DNA from: Flavobacterium psychrophilum | GTDB lineage: Bacteria; Bacteroidota; Bacteroidia; Flavobacteriales; Flavobacteriaceae | Direction: 5' to 3' | Assembly (NCBI GenBank): GCA_945890865.1 | Contig: CAMDDB010000001.1 | Coordinates: forward strand, 1-64,000 | DNA length: 64,000 nt | In this document: positions 17,083 to 26,464 of the stretch, in pieces | How the letters are laid out: each line of letters starts with the position of its first letter | Position numbering within the stretch: the first letter of the stretch is position 1 | The notes under the pieces: generated by a model | Told to the model about the DNA's origin: nothing | What the model saw: only the letters and a program-made list of their open reading frames with translations | The model's database searches: none | Position numbers and translations under genes: made by a program

Positions 17083-18072
17083 TTACACTAAACTATTTGC
17101 TACCAAATATTCTGCAATTTGAATCGTATTCGTAGCCGCCCCTTTTCGTAAGTTATCGGAAACGATCCACATATTAATAGTGTTTGGTTGGCTTTCATCT
17201 CTTCGGATTCTTCCTACGAAAACATCATCTTTTCCTTGCGCATAAATAGGCATCGGATAGGTGTAGGTGTCTAAATTATCTTGAACCGTTACGCCAGGCG
17301 TATTATGTAAAATTTGACGCACCTCGTTCAAATCAAAATCGTTTTCAAACTGAATGTTTACCGTTTCACTGTGACCGCCCACGACCGGAATTCGAATGGC
17401 AGTAGCAGTAACCGCAATGGTTTTGTCGTTTAAGATTTTTTGGGTTTCTCGCACCAGTTTCATTTCTTCTTTAGTATACCCATTGGCTTCAAAGCTGTCG
17501 CATTGAGGAATGGCATTTCTGTGAATAGGATACTTATAGGCCATCTCCCCCTCAATACCCGCATATTCATTTTCTAATTGTTGTACTGCTTTTACTCCTG
17601 TTCCTGTAATGGATTGATAGGTGGAAACTACAATACGTTTGATGTCATATTTAGTATGTAATGGCGCTAAAGCCATCACCATTTGAATGGTTGAACAGTT
17701 CGGATTAGCAATAATTTTATCGTCTTGGGTTAAAACCGAAGCATTGATTTCGGGAACGATTAATTTTTTAGTTTCGTCCATTCGCCATGCCGATGAATTA
17801 TCAATTACAGTAGTGCCAACAGCAGCAAATTTAGGGGCCCATTCTAATGAAGTTTCGCCACCAGCTGAAAACAAAGCAATTTCTGGCTTAAGATCTACAG
17901 CAGTTTGTAAACTCACTACTTTATAGCTTTTTCCTTTCCATTCGATTTCTTTTCCCACTGATTTTTCTGAGGCAACCGGAATCAATTCGGTCACTGGAAA
18001 ATTTCGTTCTGCTAATACTTGAAGCATTATTTCGCCTACCATTCCGGTAGCGCCCACTACGGCTACTTTCAT
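17083..18072 (-). CDS. asd: Aspartate-semialdehyde dehydrogenase
   Basis: This 329-residue enzyme reduces aspartyl phosphate to the semialdehyde in the Lys/Thr/Met/diaminopimelate pathway. The NADP-binding GATGMVGE is at the N-terminus. The catalytic Cys126 is in NPNCSTIQ, and the active-site region RIPVVGGHSE follows. Length is normal for the family. It has its own promoter and is divergent from leuS. Confidence 0.96.
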   Translation of the reverse strand: MKVAVVGATGMVGEIMLQVLAERNFPVTELIPVASEKSVGKEIEWKGKSYKVVSLQTAVDLKPEIALFSAGGETSLEWAPKFAAVGTTVIDNSSAWRMDETKKLIVPEINASVLTQDDKIIANPNCSTIQMVMALAPLHTKYDIKRIVVSTYQSITGTGVKAVQQLENEYAGIEGEMAYKYPIHRNAIPQCDSFEANGYTKEEMKLVRETQKILNDKTIAVTATAIRIPVVGGHSETVNIQFENDFDLNEVRQILHNTPGVTVQDNLDTYTYPMPIYAQGKDDVFVGRIRRDESQPNTINMWIVSDNLRKGAATNTIQIAEYLVANSLV

Positions 18073-18092
18073 TTTTATGAGTTTAGGTGGTA

Positions 18093-18125
18093 CAAAAATA
18101 GAGAATAATCAAATTACTTTTCAAA
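18093..18125 (-). promoter_or_regulatory. Promoter of asd
   Basis: On the minus strand TTTG (18125 to 18122), a 21-nt spacer and TATTTTTG (18100 to 18093) fit the Bacteroidota consensus, about 20 nt from the ATG. Confidence 0.5.
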
Positions 18126-18190
18126 AAAGTTATCTTTAGAATTAATTTATTTTTTTGAATTATAGACACATTAGAATCTAATCTATTCAC

Positions 18191-18221
18191 TTTCAACTTT
18201 AAGATTAATACTGTAAATTTG
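18191..18221 (+). promoter_or_regulatory. Promoter of leuS
   Basis: TTTC at 18191-18194, a 19-nt spacer and TAAATTTG at 18214-18221 give a good -7 and a weak -33 box, about 60 nt before the ATG. I see no T-box or leader-peptide structure in the leader. Confidence 0.5.
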
Positions 18222-18280
18222 CGCAGCGTTTTATTGCTTGTAACTAACTCAAACAATAACCGAGAACAATATATACACTA

Positions 18281-21124
18281 ATGAAATATTTCCACGAAAA
18301 AATAGAAGCCAAATGGCAAGCCTATTGGGCCCAAAACCAAACGTTTAAGGCGCAAGAACCTAACGAACAAAACCCTTTACCCAAATACTATGTATTGGAC
18401 ATGTTTCCCTATCCATCAGGAGCAGGATTGCATGTGGGGCATCCGTTAGGGTACATCGCTTCAGATATTGTAGCAAGATATAAACGTCATAAAGGGTTTA
18501 ATGTATTGCATCCACAAGGGTATGATTCGTTTGGGTTGCCCGCCGAACAATATGCCATTCAAACAGGGCAACATCCCGAAAAAACAACGCGTGAAAATAT
18601 CGCACGTTACCGTGAACAATTGGATAAAATTGGTTTTTCATTTGATTGGAGCAGAGAAGTACGCACGTCAAATCCAGATTATTACAAACATACCCAATGG
18701 ATTTTCATCCAACTATTTGAATCTTGGTACAATAAAACAACCGATAAAGCAGAAAGTATTTGCACCTTAATGCAAGAATTTGAAAAAAACGGGAATGCTC
18801 AAGTTCATGCCGTTTGCGATGATAACATCACATCCTTTACAGCAGCAGAATGGAACGCTTTTTCATCGGAACAACAGCAAAAAATACTCTTGCAATACCG
18901 ATTAACCTATTTGGCCGAAACCGAGGTCAATTGGTGTGCGGCCTTAGGAACCGTTTTAGCGAATGACGAAATTGTAAACGGTGTTTCAGAACGTGGCGGA
19001 CACCCGGTAGTTCGTAAGAAAATGACACAATGGAGTATGCGAATTTCTGCTTACTCGGAACGCTTATTACAAGGTTTAAACGGTATCGATTGGAGTGAAT
19101 CGATCAAAGAATCACAACGCAATTGGATTGGAAAATCGGTCGGAGCTACAGTTAAGTTTCAAGTTTCAGGTTCCAAGTTTCAAGTTGAAGTGTTTACGAC
19201 GAGACCTGATACCATTTTCGGAGTGACGTTTATGACACTAGCTCCAGAACATGAATTGGTTTCACAAATTACTACTACCGAACAAAAAGCAGCGGTGGAT
19301 GCCTATGTGGAAGCGACAGCAAAACGTTCAGAAAGAGAAAGAATGGCCGATGTAAAAACCATTTCAGGAGTATTTACAGGTGCATATGCCGAACATCCGT
19401 TTACCAAAGAACCAATTCCAGTTTGGATTGGCGATTACGTTTTAGCGGGTTATGGAACAGGTGCCGTTATGGCCGTTCCTTGTGGCGATGAGCGTGATTA
19501 TGCTTTCGCGAATTTCTTTAAAGGAACGCACGGAATGCCCGAAATAAAAAACATTTTCAACCAAGATATTTCAGAAGCCGCATACGGAGAAAAAAGCGGA
19601 TTCGAATTGGTAAATTCTGATTTCTTAAACGGATTAGATTATAAAAACGGAACGAAAAAAGCCATCGAAGCTTTAGAAAAAATAGGGGCAGGAAATGCCA
19701 AAGTGAATTATCGTTTACGCGATGCCGTTTTCTCTCGCCAACGTTATTGGGGCGAACCTTTTCCAGTATATTATGTAAATGGCTTGCCACAAATGATTGA
19801 CAAAAAACACTTACCAATCGCTTTGCCAGCAGTTGAAAAGTACTTACCCACCGAAGACGGGCAACCGCCATTAGGAAATGCAACGATTTGGGCGTGGGAC
19901 TTAGAAAAGGCTGGAGTTGTGAGTTGTGAGTTGATAGATAATGTAAACGTATTTCCGTTAGAATTGAACACGATGCCAGGTTGGGCAGGTTCTTCTTGGT
20001 ATTGGATGCGTTATATGGATGCGCACAACACCGAAGCATTTGCTAACGAAGACGCCTTAAAATACTGGGAAAGCGTCGATTTATACATTGGCGGAAGCGA
20101 GCACGCTACAGGACATTTACTATATTCGCGTTTTTGGAATAAATTCTTAAAAGACAGCGGATACGCACCCACAGAAGAACCCTTCAAAAAGCTCATTAAT
20201 CAAGGGATGATTTTGGGAATGAGCGCGTTTGTGTATAGAAGTGAAGACTCTAAAACTTTGTATTCAAAAGGATTAATTCAAGGTAAAATTGTGCATCCCA
20301 TTCACGTGGATGTAGCATGTATCAATGATATTTCGAATGAATTAGATATTGAAAAATTCAAAGCACATCCATTATATACTGATTATGCAGATGCCGAATT
20401 CATTTTAGAAGACGGCAAATACATTGTAGGTCGAGAAGTAGAAAAAATGTCGAAATCAAAATACAATGTAGTTTCGCCAGATGATATTTGTGATGAATAT
20501 GGCGCCGATACCTTACGTTTATACGAAATGTTTTTAGGGCCTTTGGAGCAATCTAAACCTTGGAATACAGCTGGAATTACAGGTGTTTCTGGTTTCTTGA
20601 AAAAATTATGGCGTTTGTATTTTGATGATAACGGTTCAGTTATAGTAAACGATGAACCAACAGCAGACATGTACAAATCGTTACATAAAACCATTAAAAA
20701 AGTAACCGAAGACATAGAGAATTTTTCATTCAACACCTCGGTATCACAATTTATGATTTGCGTGAACGAATTGCAACAATTAAAATGCAACCATCGTGCG
20801 ATTTTAGAACCTTTAGCAGTTTTAGTTTCGCCGTATGCGCCGCATATTGCAGAGGAATTATGGAGTGCTTTAGGTCACGAAGGTTCCATTTCAACAGTAG
20901 CTTTTCCAAAATGTGAAGAAAAATATTTGGTAGAATCTGAAAAAGAATATCCGGTTTCATTCAATGGTAAAATGCGTTTTACGATTAAATTACCGTTAGA
21001 TTTAACTGCTGCTCAAATTGAAGAAATCGTAATGGCCGATGAAAGAACACAAGCACAACTTCAAGGCAGAACGCCAAATAAAGTGATTATCGTTCCAGGA
21101 AAGATTATTAATTTAGTGGGATAA
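18281..21124 (+). CDS. leuS: Leucyl-tRNA synthetase
   Basis: This 947-residue class I synthetase charges tRNA-Leu. The HIGH-type motif is in PYPSGAGLHVGHPLGY, and KMSKS is at about 722-726. The CP1 editing domain lies at about 230-420 and includes TTRPDTIFG. The C-terminal anticodon-binding region is complete. Two stretches of the reading frame are made of tandem 7-bp DNA repeats (about residues 292-303 and 545-551), both in frame. The enzyme still looks intact, so they probably form surface loops. Confidence 0.97.
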   Translation: MKYFHEKIEAKWQAYWAQNQTFKAQEPNEQNPLPKYYVLDMFPYPSGAGLHVGHPLGYIASDIVARYKRHKGFNVLHPQGYDSFGLPAEQYAIQTGQHPEKTTRENIARYREQLDKIGFSFDWSREVRTSNPDYYKHTQWIFIQLFESWYNKTTDKAESICTLMQEFEKNGNAQVHAVCDDNITSFTAAEWNAFSSEQQQKILLQYRLTYLAETEVNWCAALGTVLANDEIVNGVSERGGHPVVRKKMTQWSMRISAYSERLLQGLNGIDWSESIKESQRNWIGKSVGATVKFQVSGSKFQVEVFTTRPDTIFGVTFMTLAPEHELVSQITTTEQKAAVDAYVEATAKRSERERMADVKTISGVFTGAYAEHPFTKEPIPVWIGDYVLAGYGTGAVMAVPCGDERDYAFANFFKGTHGMPEIKNIFNQDISEAAYGEKSGFELVNSDFLNGLDYKNGTKKAIEALEKIGAGNAKVNYRLRDAVFSRQRYWGEPFPVYYVNGLPQMIDKKHLPIALPAVEKYLPTEDGQPPLGNATIWAWDLEKAGVVSCELIDNVNVFPLELNTMPGWAGSSWYWMRYMDAHNTEAFANEDALKYWESVDLYIGGSEHATGHLLYSRFWNKFLKDSGYAPTEEPFKKLINQGMILGMSAFVYRSEDSKTLYSKGLIQGKIVHPIHVDVACINDISNELDIEKFKAHPLYTDYADAEFILEDGKYIVGREVEKMSKSKYNVVSPDDICDEYGADTLRLYEMFLGPLEQSKPWNTAGITGVSGFLKKLWRLYFDDNGSVIVNDEPTADMYKSLHKTIKKVTEDIENFSFNTSVSQFMICVNELQQLKCNHRAILEPLAVLVSPYAPHIAEELWSALGHEGSISTVAFPKCEEKYLVESEKEYPVSFNGKMRFTIKLPLDLTAAQIEEIVMADERTQAQLQGRTPNKVIIVPGKIINLVG
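19154..19188 (+). repeat. In-frame tandem 7-bp repeat inside leuS, five units
   Basis: Heptads from 19154: AAGTTTC, AAGTTTC, AGGTTCC, AAGTTTC, AAGTTGA. Three units make seven codons, so the protein shows KFQVSGS followed by KFQVEV. It lies just before the conserved TTRPDTIFG of the editing domain, where other LeuRS proteins have a variable loop. Confidence 0.85.
19914..19934 (+). repeat. In-frame tandem 7-bp repeat inside leuS, three units
   Basis: Heptads from 19914: GAGTTGT, GAGTTGT, GAGTTGA, encoding part of AGVVSCELID ahead of the conserved FPLELNTMPGWAGSSWYW. The unit differs from that of the first leuS array. Confidence 0.75.
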
Positions 21125-21143
21125 CATAGAATGTGTCAATATT

Positions 21144-21178
21144 AAAAACTCAAACATAAAAGTTTGAGTTTTTTTTGT
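21144..21178 (+). terminator. Terminator after leuS
   Basis: A5 plus CTCAAAC (21144-21155) pairs with GTTTGAG plus T5 (21162-21173) over a 6-nt loop, followed by more T. Confidence 0.88.
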
Positions 21179-21285
21179 AACATTTTTCATTTTTTACGTA
21201 TAATAAAATGCCAAGATGTCATTCATTTATTTTGGCTTGTCATTTGATACTTATTTTGTAACTTTAAATTTTAAATTCAAAAAAT

Positions 21286-21981
21286 ATGTTAGGATATTAT
21301 TTAATGATTGGGGTTATTGCACTAGCAAGTTGGATGGTAAGTAACCGTTTGAAAAATAAATTTGCGCAGTATTCAAAAATAACCTTACGCAATGGCATGA
21401 GTGGTGCCGAAATAGCCGAAAAAATGTTGGCAGATCATGGAATTAGAGGAGTTCAAGTAATTTCTACACCCGGACAACTTACGGATCATTACAATCCGGT
21501 AAATAAAACGGTTAATTTATCTGAGGCCGTTTACAACCAACGAAATGCGGCTGCTGCTGCTGTGGCAGCACACGAATGTGGTCATGCGGTTCAACATGCG
21601 CAAGCCTATCAGTGGCTGACCATGCGATCTAAAATGGTGCCTATGGTCAACGTTTCTTCAAGCATGTCTCAATGGTTAATTATGGGGGGCTTAATTTTAG
21701 GTTTTGCCTCTAAAACAGGAATCGGATTTTATGTGGCCGTGGCAGGGTTGGTTTTGATGGCCATTGCAACGGCATTTAGTTTTATTACCCTTCCAGTAGA
21801 ATATGATGCGAGTAACAGAGCTTTGGCATGGTTAAAAAATAAAAACATGTTGAGTCAAGAAGAATTCGCAGGCGCTGAGGATTCTTTAAAATGGGCCGCC
21901 CGAACGTATGTAGTGGCAGCATTAGGAGCATTAGCTTCATTGTTATACTGGGCTTTACGAATATTAGGATCGCGAGATTAA
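21286..21981 (+). CDS. Membrane zinc metallopeptidase (YugP family)
   Basis: This 231-residue membrane protein has the zincin motif HECGH at residues 96-100 (AAHECGHAVQHAQAY), and matches the Zn_peptidase_2/YugP family. There is one N-terminal membrane segment and at least three after the catalytic motif. The later VEYDASNRALAWL carries the acidic residues that usually supply the third zinc ligand. The physiological substrate is unknown. It is monocistronic, with terminators on both sides. Confidence 0.9.
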   Translation: MLGYYLMIGVIALASWMVSNRLKNKFAQYSKITLRNGMSGAEIAEKMLADHGIRGVQVISTPGQLTDHYNPVNKTVNLSEAVYNQRNAAAAAVAAHECGHAVQHAQAYQWLTMRSKMVPMVNVSSSMSQWLIMGGLILGFASKTGIGFYVAVAGLVLMAIATAFSFITLPVEYDASNRALAWLKNKNMLSQEEFAGAEDSLKWAARTYVVAALGALASLLYWALRILGSRD

Positions 21982-22000
21982 AAAAAATAGAGTAATAATA

Positions 22001-22034
22001 AAAATCCGTCTCACAAGTGGGACGGATTTTTTTA
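22001..22034 (+). terminator. Terminator after the zinc protease gene
   Basis: AAAATCCGTCTCAC (22001-22014) pairs with GTGGGACGGATTTT (22017-22030), with one G-U pair, then T. The A run on the other side lets it act for the convergent gene at 22053 as well. Confidence 0.85.
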
Positions 22035-22052
22035 TGCAGTAGAGTATAGGGA

Positions 22053-23423
22053 TTAATTTTTTACATTCAGCGGATTGTATCCTAAATAGGGTACATGTAT
22101 CTCTTTGAAAACAACGCCATAACGCTCCAGTTCTTTCAAAATGGGTAGATAAACATCTTTCTTTATTGGCAATTGAACTCCGGTTGTTGTAATTTCTTTA
22201 TTGATGATTTTTAAAGCGGTTATTGCTACGGGTAATCCTACGGTTTTTGCCATTGCAGTATAGATTTGATCGTCACCTATACAAACCATAGTAGCATCTA
22301 TTTGTTTTTTCTGTCCGTTTAATTCGTACCCTATTTTGTGGTACATAACAATCATGTCTTTATCTTGAGGTTGTAATGTCCATTTTTTTGCTAAAATTTT
22401 TTCTAATATTTGAGCGGGTGTCGCTTTTACCAATTCTACTTTTTTTTCAGGATTGAATAAATCCAATTCTACTAATTTATCCCAAATGATATCATCTTGG
22501 TCAATTTTTTGAGTAGCTCTCAATTTTATTTCAACCGTATCGGTGGGATGATAGGGTAAAAACGAATTGGTAAATTCTCGATACGTCATATCTTCTGAGT
22601 TGTCAATGATATACGAATCATCGGTCATTCCTAATTGGACTAAAATATCCCAAGCTCTGGAATAACCTACCCTTCTAATTGTTCCTCGATAGCAAGTTAA
22701 CACGTCGTCTAAACCATAAACGCTTCTGTATTTCAACGAATCTCGGTTGGCATAAGCTTCAAATCGACCGTAGCCTTCTACTTCCAAAAATTCGGTTCTT
22801 CTGAATAATTTTGAATAGGGAATGTATTTATAAGTGCCTTCTTGAATAAATTTAGCAGCACCACCTTGCCCTGCCAGTACCACGTTTCTTGGGTTCCAAG
22901 TAAATTTGTAATTCCATAAATTGGTATCACTTTCTGGAGCCACTAAACCACCACAAAAGGACTCAAACAAAATGATGTTTCCCCCTTGAGCCCTAATTTC
23001 ATCGAGCACTTTCATAGCACTCATGTGATCAATACCTGGGTCTAGTCCCACTTCATTCATAAAGATCAGCTCGTTTGCTTTTGCCGCTTCGTCCAATTCT
23101 TGCATAGCCGGACTAATATAGGAAGCCGTAACCATATGTTTTTTATAAGTGAGGCAATCCTTAGCAACTTCTATATGTAAATGGGCGGGTAACATTGAAA
23201 TGACAACAGTTGCTTTTTGAATCTCCGTTTTTCTTTGTTCGGCATTAAAAATATCAAAAGCAATAGCCGTTGCATTTTTATGATTTTTTGTTTTTTGTTG
23301 CGCTAATTCTATAGATAAGTCAGCAATCGTAATATGCAATTGTTCTTTTTCCGAATGATCTAATAAGTATTTTATAAGTGATGATGCTGAACGGCCCGCA
23401 CCAATTACTAATATGTGTTTCAT
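22053..23423 (-). CDS. Saccharopine dehydrogenase-like oxidoreductase
   Basis: This 456-residue protein has an N-terminal Rossmann fold (VIGAGRSASSLIKYL), the middle MNEVGLDPGIDHMSAMK and the C-terminal saccharopine dehydrogenase domain. In the family these enzymes interconvert saccharopine with lysine or glutamate plus aldehyde, or act on carboxynorspermidine. No lysine-degradation partner is adjacent, so the substrate stays open. A minus-strand box TATCTTCG (23457 to 23450) lies in the centre of a 10-bp inverted repeat upstream. Confidence 0.85.
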   Translation of the reverse strand: MKHILVIGAGRSASSLIKYLLDHSEKEQLHITIADLSIELAQQKTKNHKNATAIAFDIFNAEQRKTEIQKATVVISMLPAHLHIEVAKDCLTYKKHMVTASYISPAMQELDEAAKANELIFMNEVGLDPGIDHMSAMKVLDEIRAQGGNIILFESFCGGLVAPESDTNLWNYKFTWNPRNVVLAGQGGAAKFIQEGTYKYIPYSKLFRRTEFLEVEGYGRFEAYANRDSLKYRSVYGLDDVLTCYRGTIRRVGYSRAWDILVQLGMTDDSYIIDNSEDMTYREFTNSFLPYHPTDTVEIKLRATQKIDQDDIIWDKLVELDLFNPEKKVELVKATPAQILEKILAKKWTLQPQDKDMIVMYHKIGYELNGQKKQIDATMVCIGDDQIYTAMAKTVGLPVAITALKIINKEITTTGVQLPIKKDVYLPILKELERYGVVFKEIHVPYLGYNPLNVKN

Positions 23424-23439
23424 CTGTTACGATTAATAA

Positions 23440-23473
23440 AAATATAACACGAAGATAGTAAAATGTTATATTT
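23440..23473. promoter_or_regulatory. Candidate operator: 10-bp inverted repeat around a -7 box
   Basis: AAATATAACA (23440-23449) and TGTTATATTT (23464-23473) are exact inverted repeats 14 nt apart. The gap contains the minus-strand box TATCTTCG of the saccharopine-dehydrogenase-like gene. A dimeric repressor binding both arms would cover that promoter. It is not a terminator, since neither arm is followed by a T run in a suitable position. Confidence 0.45.
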
Positions 23474-23523
23474 ATAAAAGTTTTTTTCTGATATATATCC
23501 TCACTTAACCTTAAAACTTTTAC

Positions 23524-23531
23524 TACCTTTG
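23524..23531 (+). promoter_or_regulatory. -7 box of the DUF423 gene
   Basis: TACCTTTG at 23524-23531 lies 17 nt before the ATG. The GGAGG that follows is too close to the expected transcription start to serve as a ribosome site; AAGGA at 23540-23544 is the better candidate. Confidence 0.45.
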
Positions 23532-23548
23532 GAGGAAATAAGGAACAA

Positions 23549-23941
23549 ATGGATAAAAAAATTCTTTTGACTGCCGCTGTTTTAGGATTAACCGCGATCA
23601 TTTTAGGGGCTTTTGGTGCCCATGCATTAAAAAAAGTGCTTTCTGAAGCCCAATTGCAATCTTTTGAAATTGGAGTTCGATATCAAATGTATCATGCTCT
23701 GTTTTTATTATTTATTGGAACCTTTTCTATGCTGAATGAAAAAGAGCGTTTCATCATTTTTTGGTTGACACTTTCTGGCATAGTCTTTTTTACAGGATCC
23801 ATTTACTTGTTGGCTACAAATGAGCTTACCCATTTGAAAACCAAATTTTTAGGGCCGTTTACTCCGATCGGTGGCCTATTCTTGATTTCGGCCTGGGGCT
23901 ACTTGTTTTACTCGATTTTATGTAAAAAACCAACAATTTAA
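23549..23941 (+). CDS. DUF423 small membrane protein
   Basis: This 130-residue protein has four predicted membrane segments and the family N-terminus LGAFGAHALKKVL. It also has the FEIGVRYQMYHALFLL segment and the C-terminal LGPFTPIGGLFLISAWG. DUF423 proteins are widespread inner-membrane proteins without an assigned activity. It is followed closely by the pckA promoter. Confidence 0.9.
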   Translation: MDKKILLTAAVLGLTAIILGAFGAHALKKVLSEAQLQSFEIGVRYQMYHALFLLFIGTFSMLNEKERFIIFWLTLSGIVFFTGSIYLLATNELTHLKTKFLGPFTPIGGLFLISAWGYLFYSILCKKPTI

Positions 23942-23963
23942 AGGCTATCTAAAATTTAATTTA

Positions 23964-23971
23964 TAATTTTG
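23964..23971 (+). promoter_or_regulatory. -7 box of pckA
   Basis: TAATTTTG at 23964-23971, 34 nt before the ATG; no clear -33 TTTG. Confidence 0.4.
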
Positions 23972-24005
23972 CACTTTATTTAAAACACAACTTAAGAAAC
24001 AATTT

Positions 24006-25634
24006 ATGGATACAAACGCTCAAATTACGAAATCGATTGCGTTAGAAAAATATGGAATCCTGAATGTAACAGAAATAATCTACAATCCTTCCTATGATTT
24101 ATTATATGATGAAGCTTTAAACGAGTCGCTTGAAGGCTATGAAAAGGGGCAATTATCGGAACTTGGGGCCGTTAATGTGATGACTGGAGAATTTACCGGT
24201 CGCTCTCCTAAGGATAAATATATCGTCAAAGACAGTGTTACGGAAAATACGGTGTGGTGGAATTCTGAAAAAGCAACTAATGATAACAAACCGATTTCTC
24301 AAGATACTTGGAATGCCTTGAAAGAAAATACAATTCAGCAACTTTCAGGCAAAAAATTATATGTAGTAGATGCTTTTTGTGGTGCCAATGAAGACACCCG
24401 ATTGAAAGTACGTTTCATTATGGAAGTAGCTTGGCAAGCTCATTTTGTAAAAAATATGTTTATTCGTCCTTCAAAAGGCGAATTAGAAAATTTTGGCGAA
24501 CCCGACTTCATAGTTATGAATGGTTCAAAAACTAGTTTTAAAGACTTTGCTGCTCACGGTTTGAATTCGGAAGTATATGTTGCATTTAATTTGACTGAAA
24601 AAATTCAGTTAATTGGTGGAACTTGGTATGGAGGTGAAATGAAAAAAGGGATGTTCTCCATGATGAATTATTATTTGCCACTGAAAGGGATGGCTTCTAT
24701 GCACTGTTCTGCCAATAAAGGTGCCGCTGGAGATGTAGCAGTGTTTTTCGGATTGTCTGGCACGGGTAAAACGACTTTATCAACCGATCCGAAACGCGAA
24801 TTAATTGGAGACGACGAGCACGGATGGGACGATTCGGGGGTGTTTAATTTTGAAGGCGGATGCTATGCCAAAACCATAGACTTGAGTGCCGAAAATGAGC
24901 CAGATATCTATGCTGCAATTAAAAAAGATGCGCTACTAGAAAATGTTACGCTGGATGATACGGGAAAAATAAATTTTAAAGACGGCTCGGTTACTCAAAA
25001 TACCCGTGTATCTTATCCCATTTACCATATTGATAATATTGTACGACCGGTTTCAAAAGCAGGCCATGCTACCAAAGTTATTTTCTTAACGGCAGATGCT
25101 TTTGGAGTAATGCCGCCGGTTTCTAAATTGTCACCCGAACAAACCAAATATTATTTCTTATCGGGATTTACCGCAAAATTAGCGGGTACCGAGAGAGGTG
25201 TAACCCAGCCTGAGCCTACCTTTTCGGCTTGTTTTGGAAAAGCATTTTTATCGTTACATCCTACAAAATACGGGCAAGAATTGGTAAAAAAAATGGAGCA
25301 ACACCAAGCTAAAGCGTATATGGTGAACACCGGCTGGAATGGAACAGGGAAACGAATTTCAATCAAAGATACCAGAGCAATCATTGATGCTATTTTGGAT
25401 GGTTCTATTGAGCAAGCAACCACAAAATCGGTTCCGATTTTCAATTTTGAAATCCCCACACAATTACACGATGTAAACCCAGTAATATTAGACCCAAGAG
25501 ATACCTATACTGATGCGTCAGAATGGGAAACAAAAGCGACAGATTTAGCGGCTAGATTTATTAATAATTTTGTACAATATACCGATAATCAAGAAGGAAA
25601 AAACCTTGTTGCTGCTGGTCCGCAAATAGGTTAA
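24006..25634 (+). CDS. pckA: Phosphoenolpyruvate carboxykinase (ATP)
   Basis: This 542-residue enzyme converts oxaloacetate and ATP to PEP and CO2 (gluconeogenesis). The ATP form is shown by the P-loop [11 protein letters not shown], the metal motif [10 protein letters not shown] and the early [27 protein letters not shown] and [13 protein letters not shown] complete the active site. Length is normal. Confidence 0.97.
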   Translation: MDTNAQITKSIALEKYGILNVTEIIYNPSYDLLYDEALNESLEGYEKGQLSELGAVNVMTGEFTGRSPKDKYIVKDSVTENTVWWNSEKATNDNKPISQDTWNALKENTIQQLSGKKLYVVDAFCGANEDTRLKVRFIMEVAWQAHFVKNMFIRPSKGELENFGEPDFIVMNGSKTSFKDFAAHGLNSEVYVAFNLTEKIQLIGGTWYGGEMKKGMFSMMNYYLPLKGMASMHCSANKGAAGDVAVFFGLSGTGKTTLSTDPKRELIGDDEHGWDDSGVFNFEGGCYAKTIDLSAENEPDIYAAIKKDALLENVTLDDTGKINFKDGSVTQNTRVSYPIYHIDNIVRPVSKAGHATKVIFLTADAFGVMPPVSKLSPEQTKYYFLSGFTAKLAGTERGVTQPEPTFSACFGKAFLSLHPTKYGQELVKKMEQHQAKAYMVNTGWNGTGKRISIKDTRAIIDAILDGSIEQATTKSVPIFNFEIPTQLHDVNPVILDPRDTYTDASEWETKATDLAARFINNFVQYTDNQEGKNLVAAGPQIG

Positions 25635-25650
25635 TATCACTATTTATTCA

Positions 25651-25684
25651 AAAAAAAGTCCCGAAATTTTCGGGACTTTTTTTT
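25651..25684. terminator. Terminator between pckA and hemD (convergent)
   Basis: GTCCCGAAA and TTTCGGGAC form a tight palindromic stem flanked by A7 and T8, so it can work in both directions. Confidence 0.9.
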
Positions 25685-25696
25685 AGGGTCTATTTG

Positions 25697-26455
25697 TTAT
25701 TTTCCTTTGTTTACTTCGGCCACATATTTTTCGAGGGCTCCCGTCATCGATGGAGTTCCAGGGCTTGGCGCCATAATATCAATGCGCAAACCATGTTCCA
25801 AGGCCTCCTTTTGCGTGGTACTACCAAAAACAGCAATTCGAGTATTGTTTTGTTTAAAATCTGGAAAATTTTTAAACAAGGATTTAATTCCCGTAGGGCT
25901 GAAAAAGGCTAAAACGTCATAATACACATCTTTCAAGTCTGATAAATCACTCATTACCGTTTTGTAAAAAGTTCCTTTGGTCCAATCGACTTTTAAAGCA
26001 TCTAGTGTGGGCGGTACATCTGCATTCAATTGATCAGAAGAGGGCAATAAGAATTTTTCGTCTTTGTATTTTTTTATCAGGGGTGATAATTCAGCAAAAT
26101 CTTTTTGGCCAACATATATTTTTCTTTTTCGATACACCACATAACGTTGTAAGTAAAAAGCCACCGCTTCAGACTGACAAAAATATTTTAAATCTTCGGG
26201 TACTTTGTAGCGCATTTCTTCGGCCACTCTAAAAAAGTGGTCTACTGAATTTCTGCTGGTTAAAATAATAGCTGAAAAGTTGTTTAAATCGATTTTTTGA
26301 GCTCTTACTTCTTTGGCAGGAACACCTTCCACATGAATGAAGGGTCTAAAATCAACTTTCACTTTAAGTTTATTCTGCAACTCAAAATAAGGAGAATTTT
26401 CTACTTTAGGCTCAGGTTGAGAAACTAAAATTGTTTTCACTTTTAAATTTGGCAT
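25697..26455 (-). CDS. hemD: Uroporphyrinogen-III synthase
   Basis: This 252-residue protein is recognised as HemD, which cyclises hydroxymethylbilane to uroporphyrinogen III. The family is poorly conserved, but the visible marks fit: VKTILVSQPEP at the N-terminus, AIILTSRNSVDHFF at about 75-90 and VLAFFSPTGIKSLF in the second domain. It is downstream of DUF4271 (9 nt), an arrangement common in flavobacteria. Confidence 0.85.
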   Translation of the reverse strand: MPNLKVKTILVSQPEPKVENSPYFELQNKLKVKVDFRPFIHVEGVPAKEVRAQKIDLNNFSAIILTSRNSVDHFFRVAEEMRYKVPEDLKYFCQSEAVAFYLQRYVVYRKRKIYVGQKDFAELSPLIKKYKDEKFLLPSSDQLNADVPPTLDALKVDWTKGTFYKTVMSDLSDLKDVYYDVLAFFSPTGIKSLFKNFPDFKQNNTRIAVFGSTTQKEALEHGLRIDIMAPSPGTPSMTGALEKYVAEVNKGK

Positions 26456-26464
26456 AATTTCTCT

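Noticed and set aside
18222..18280. A T-box or attenuator ahead of leuS
   Set aside because: No T-box sequence, no leader peptide with Leu codons and no terminator hairpin were seen.
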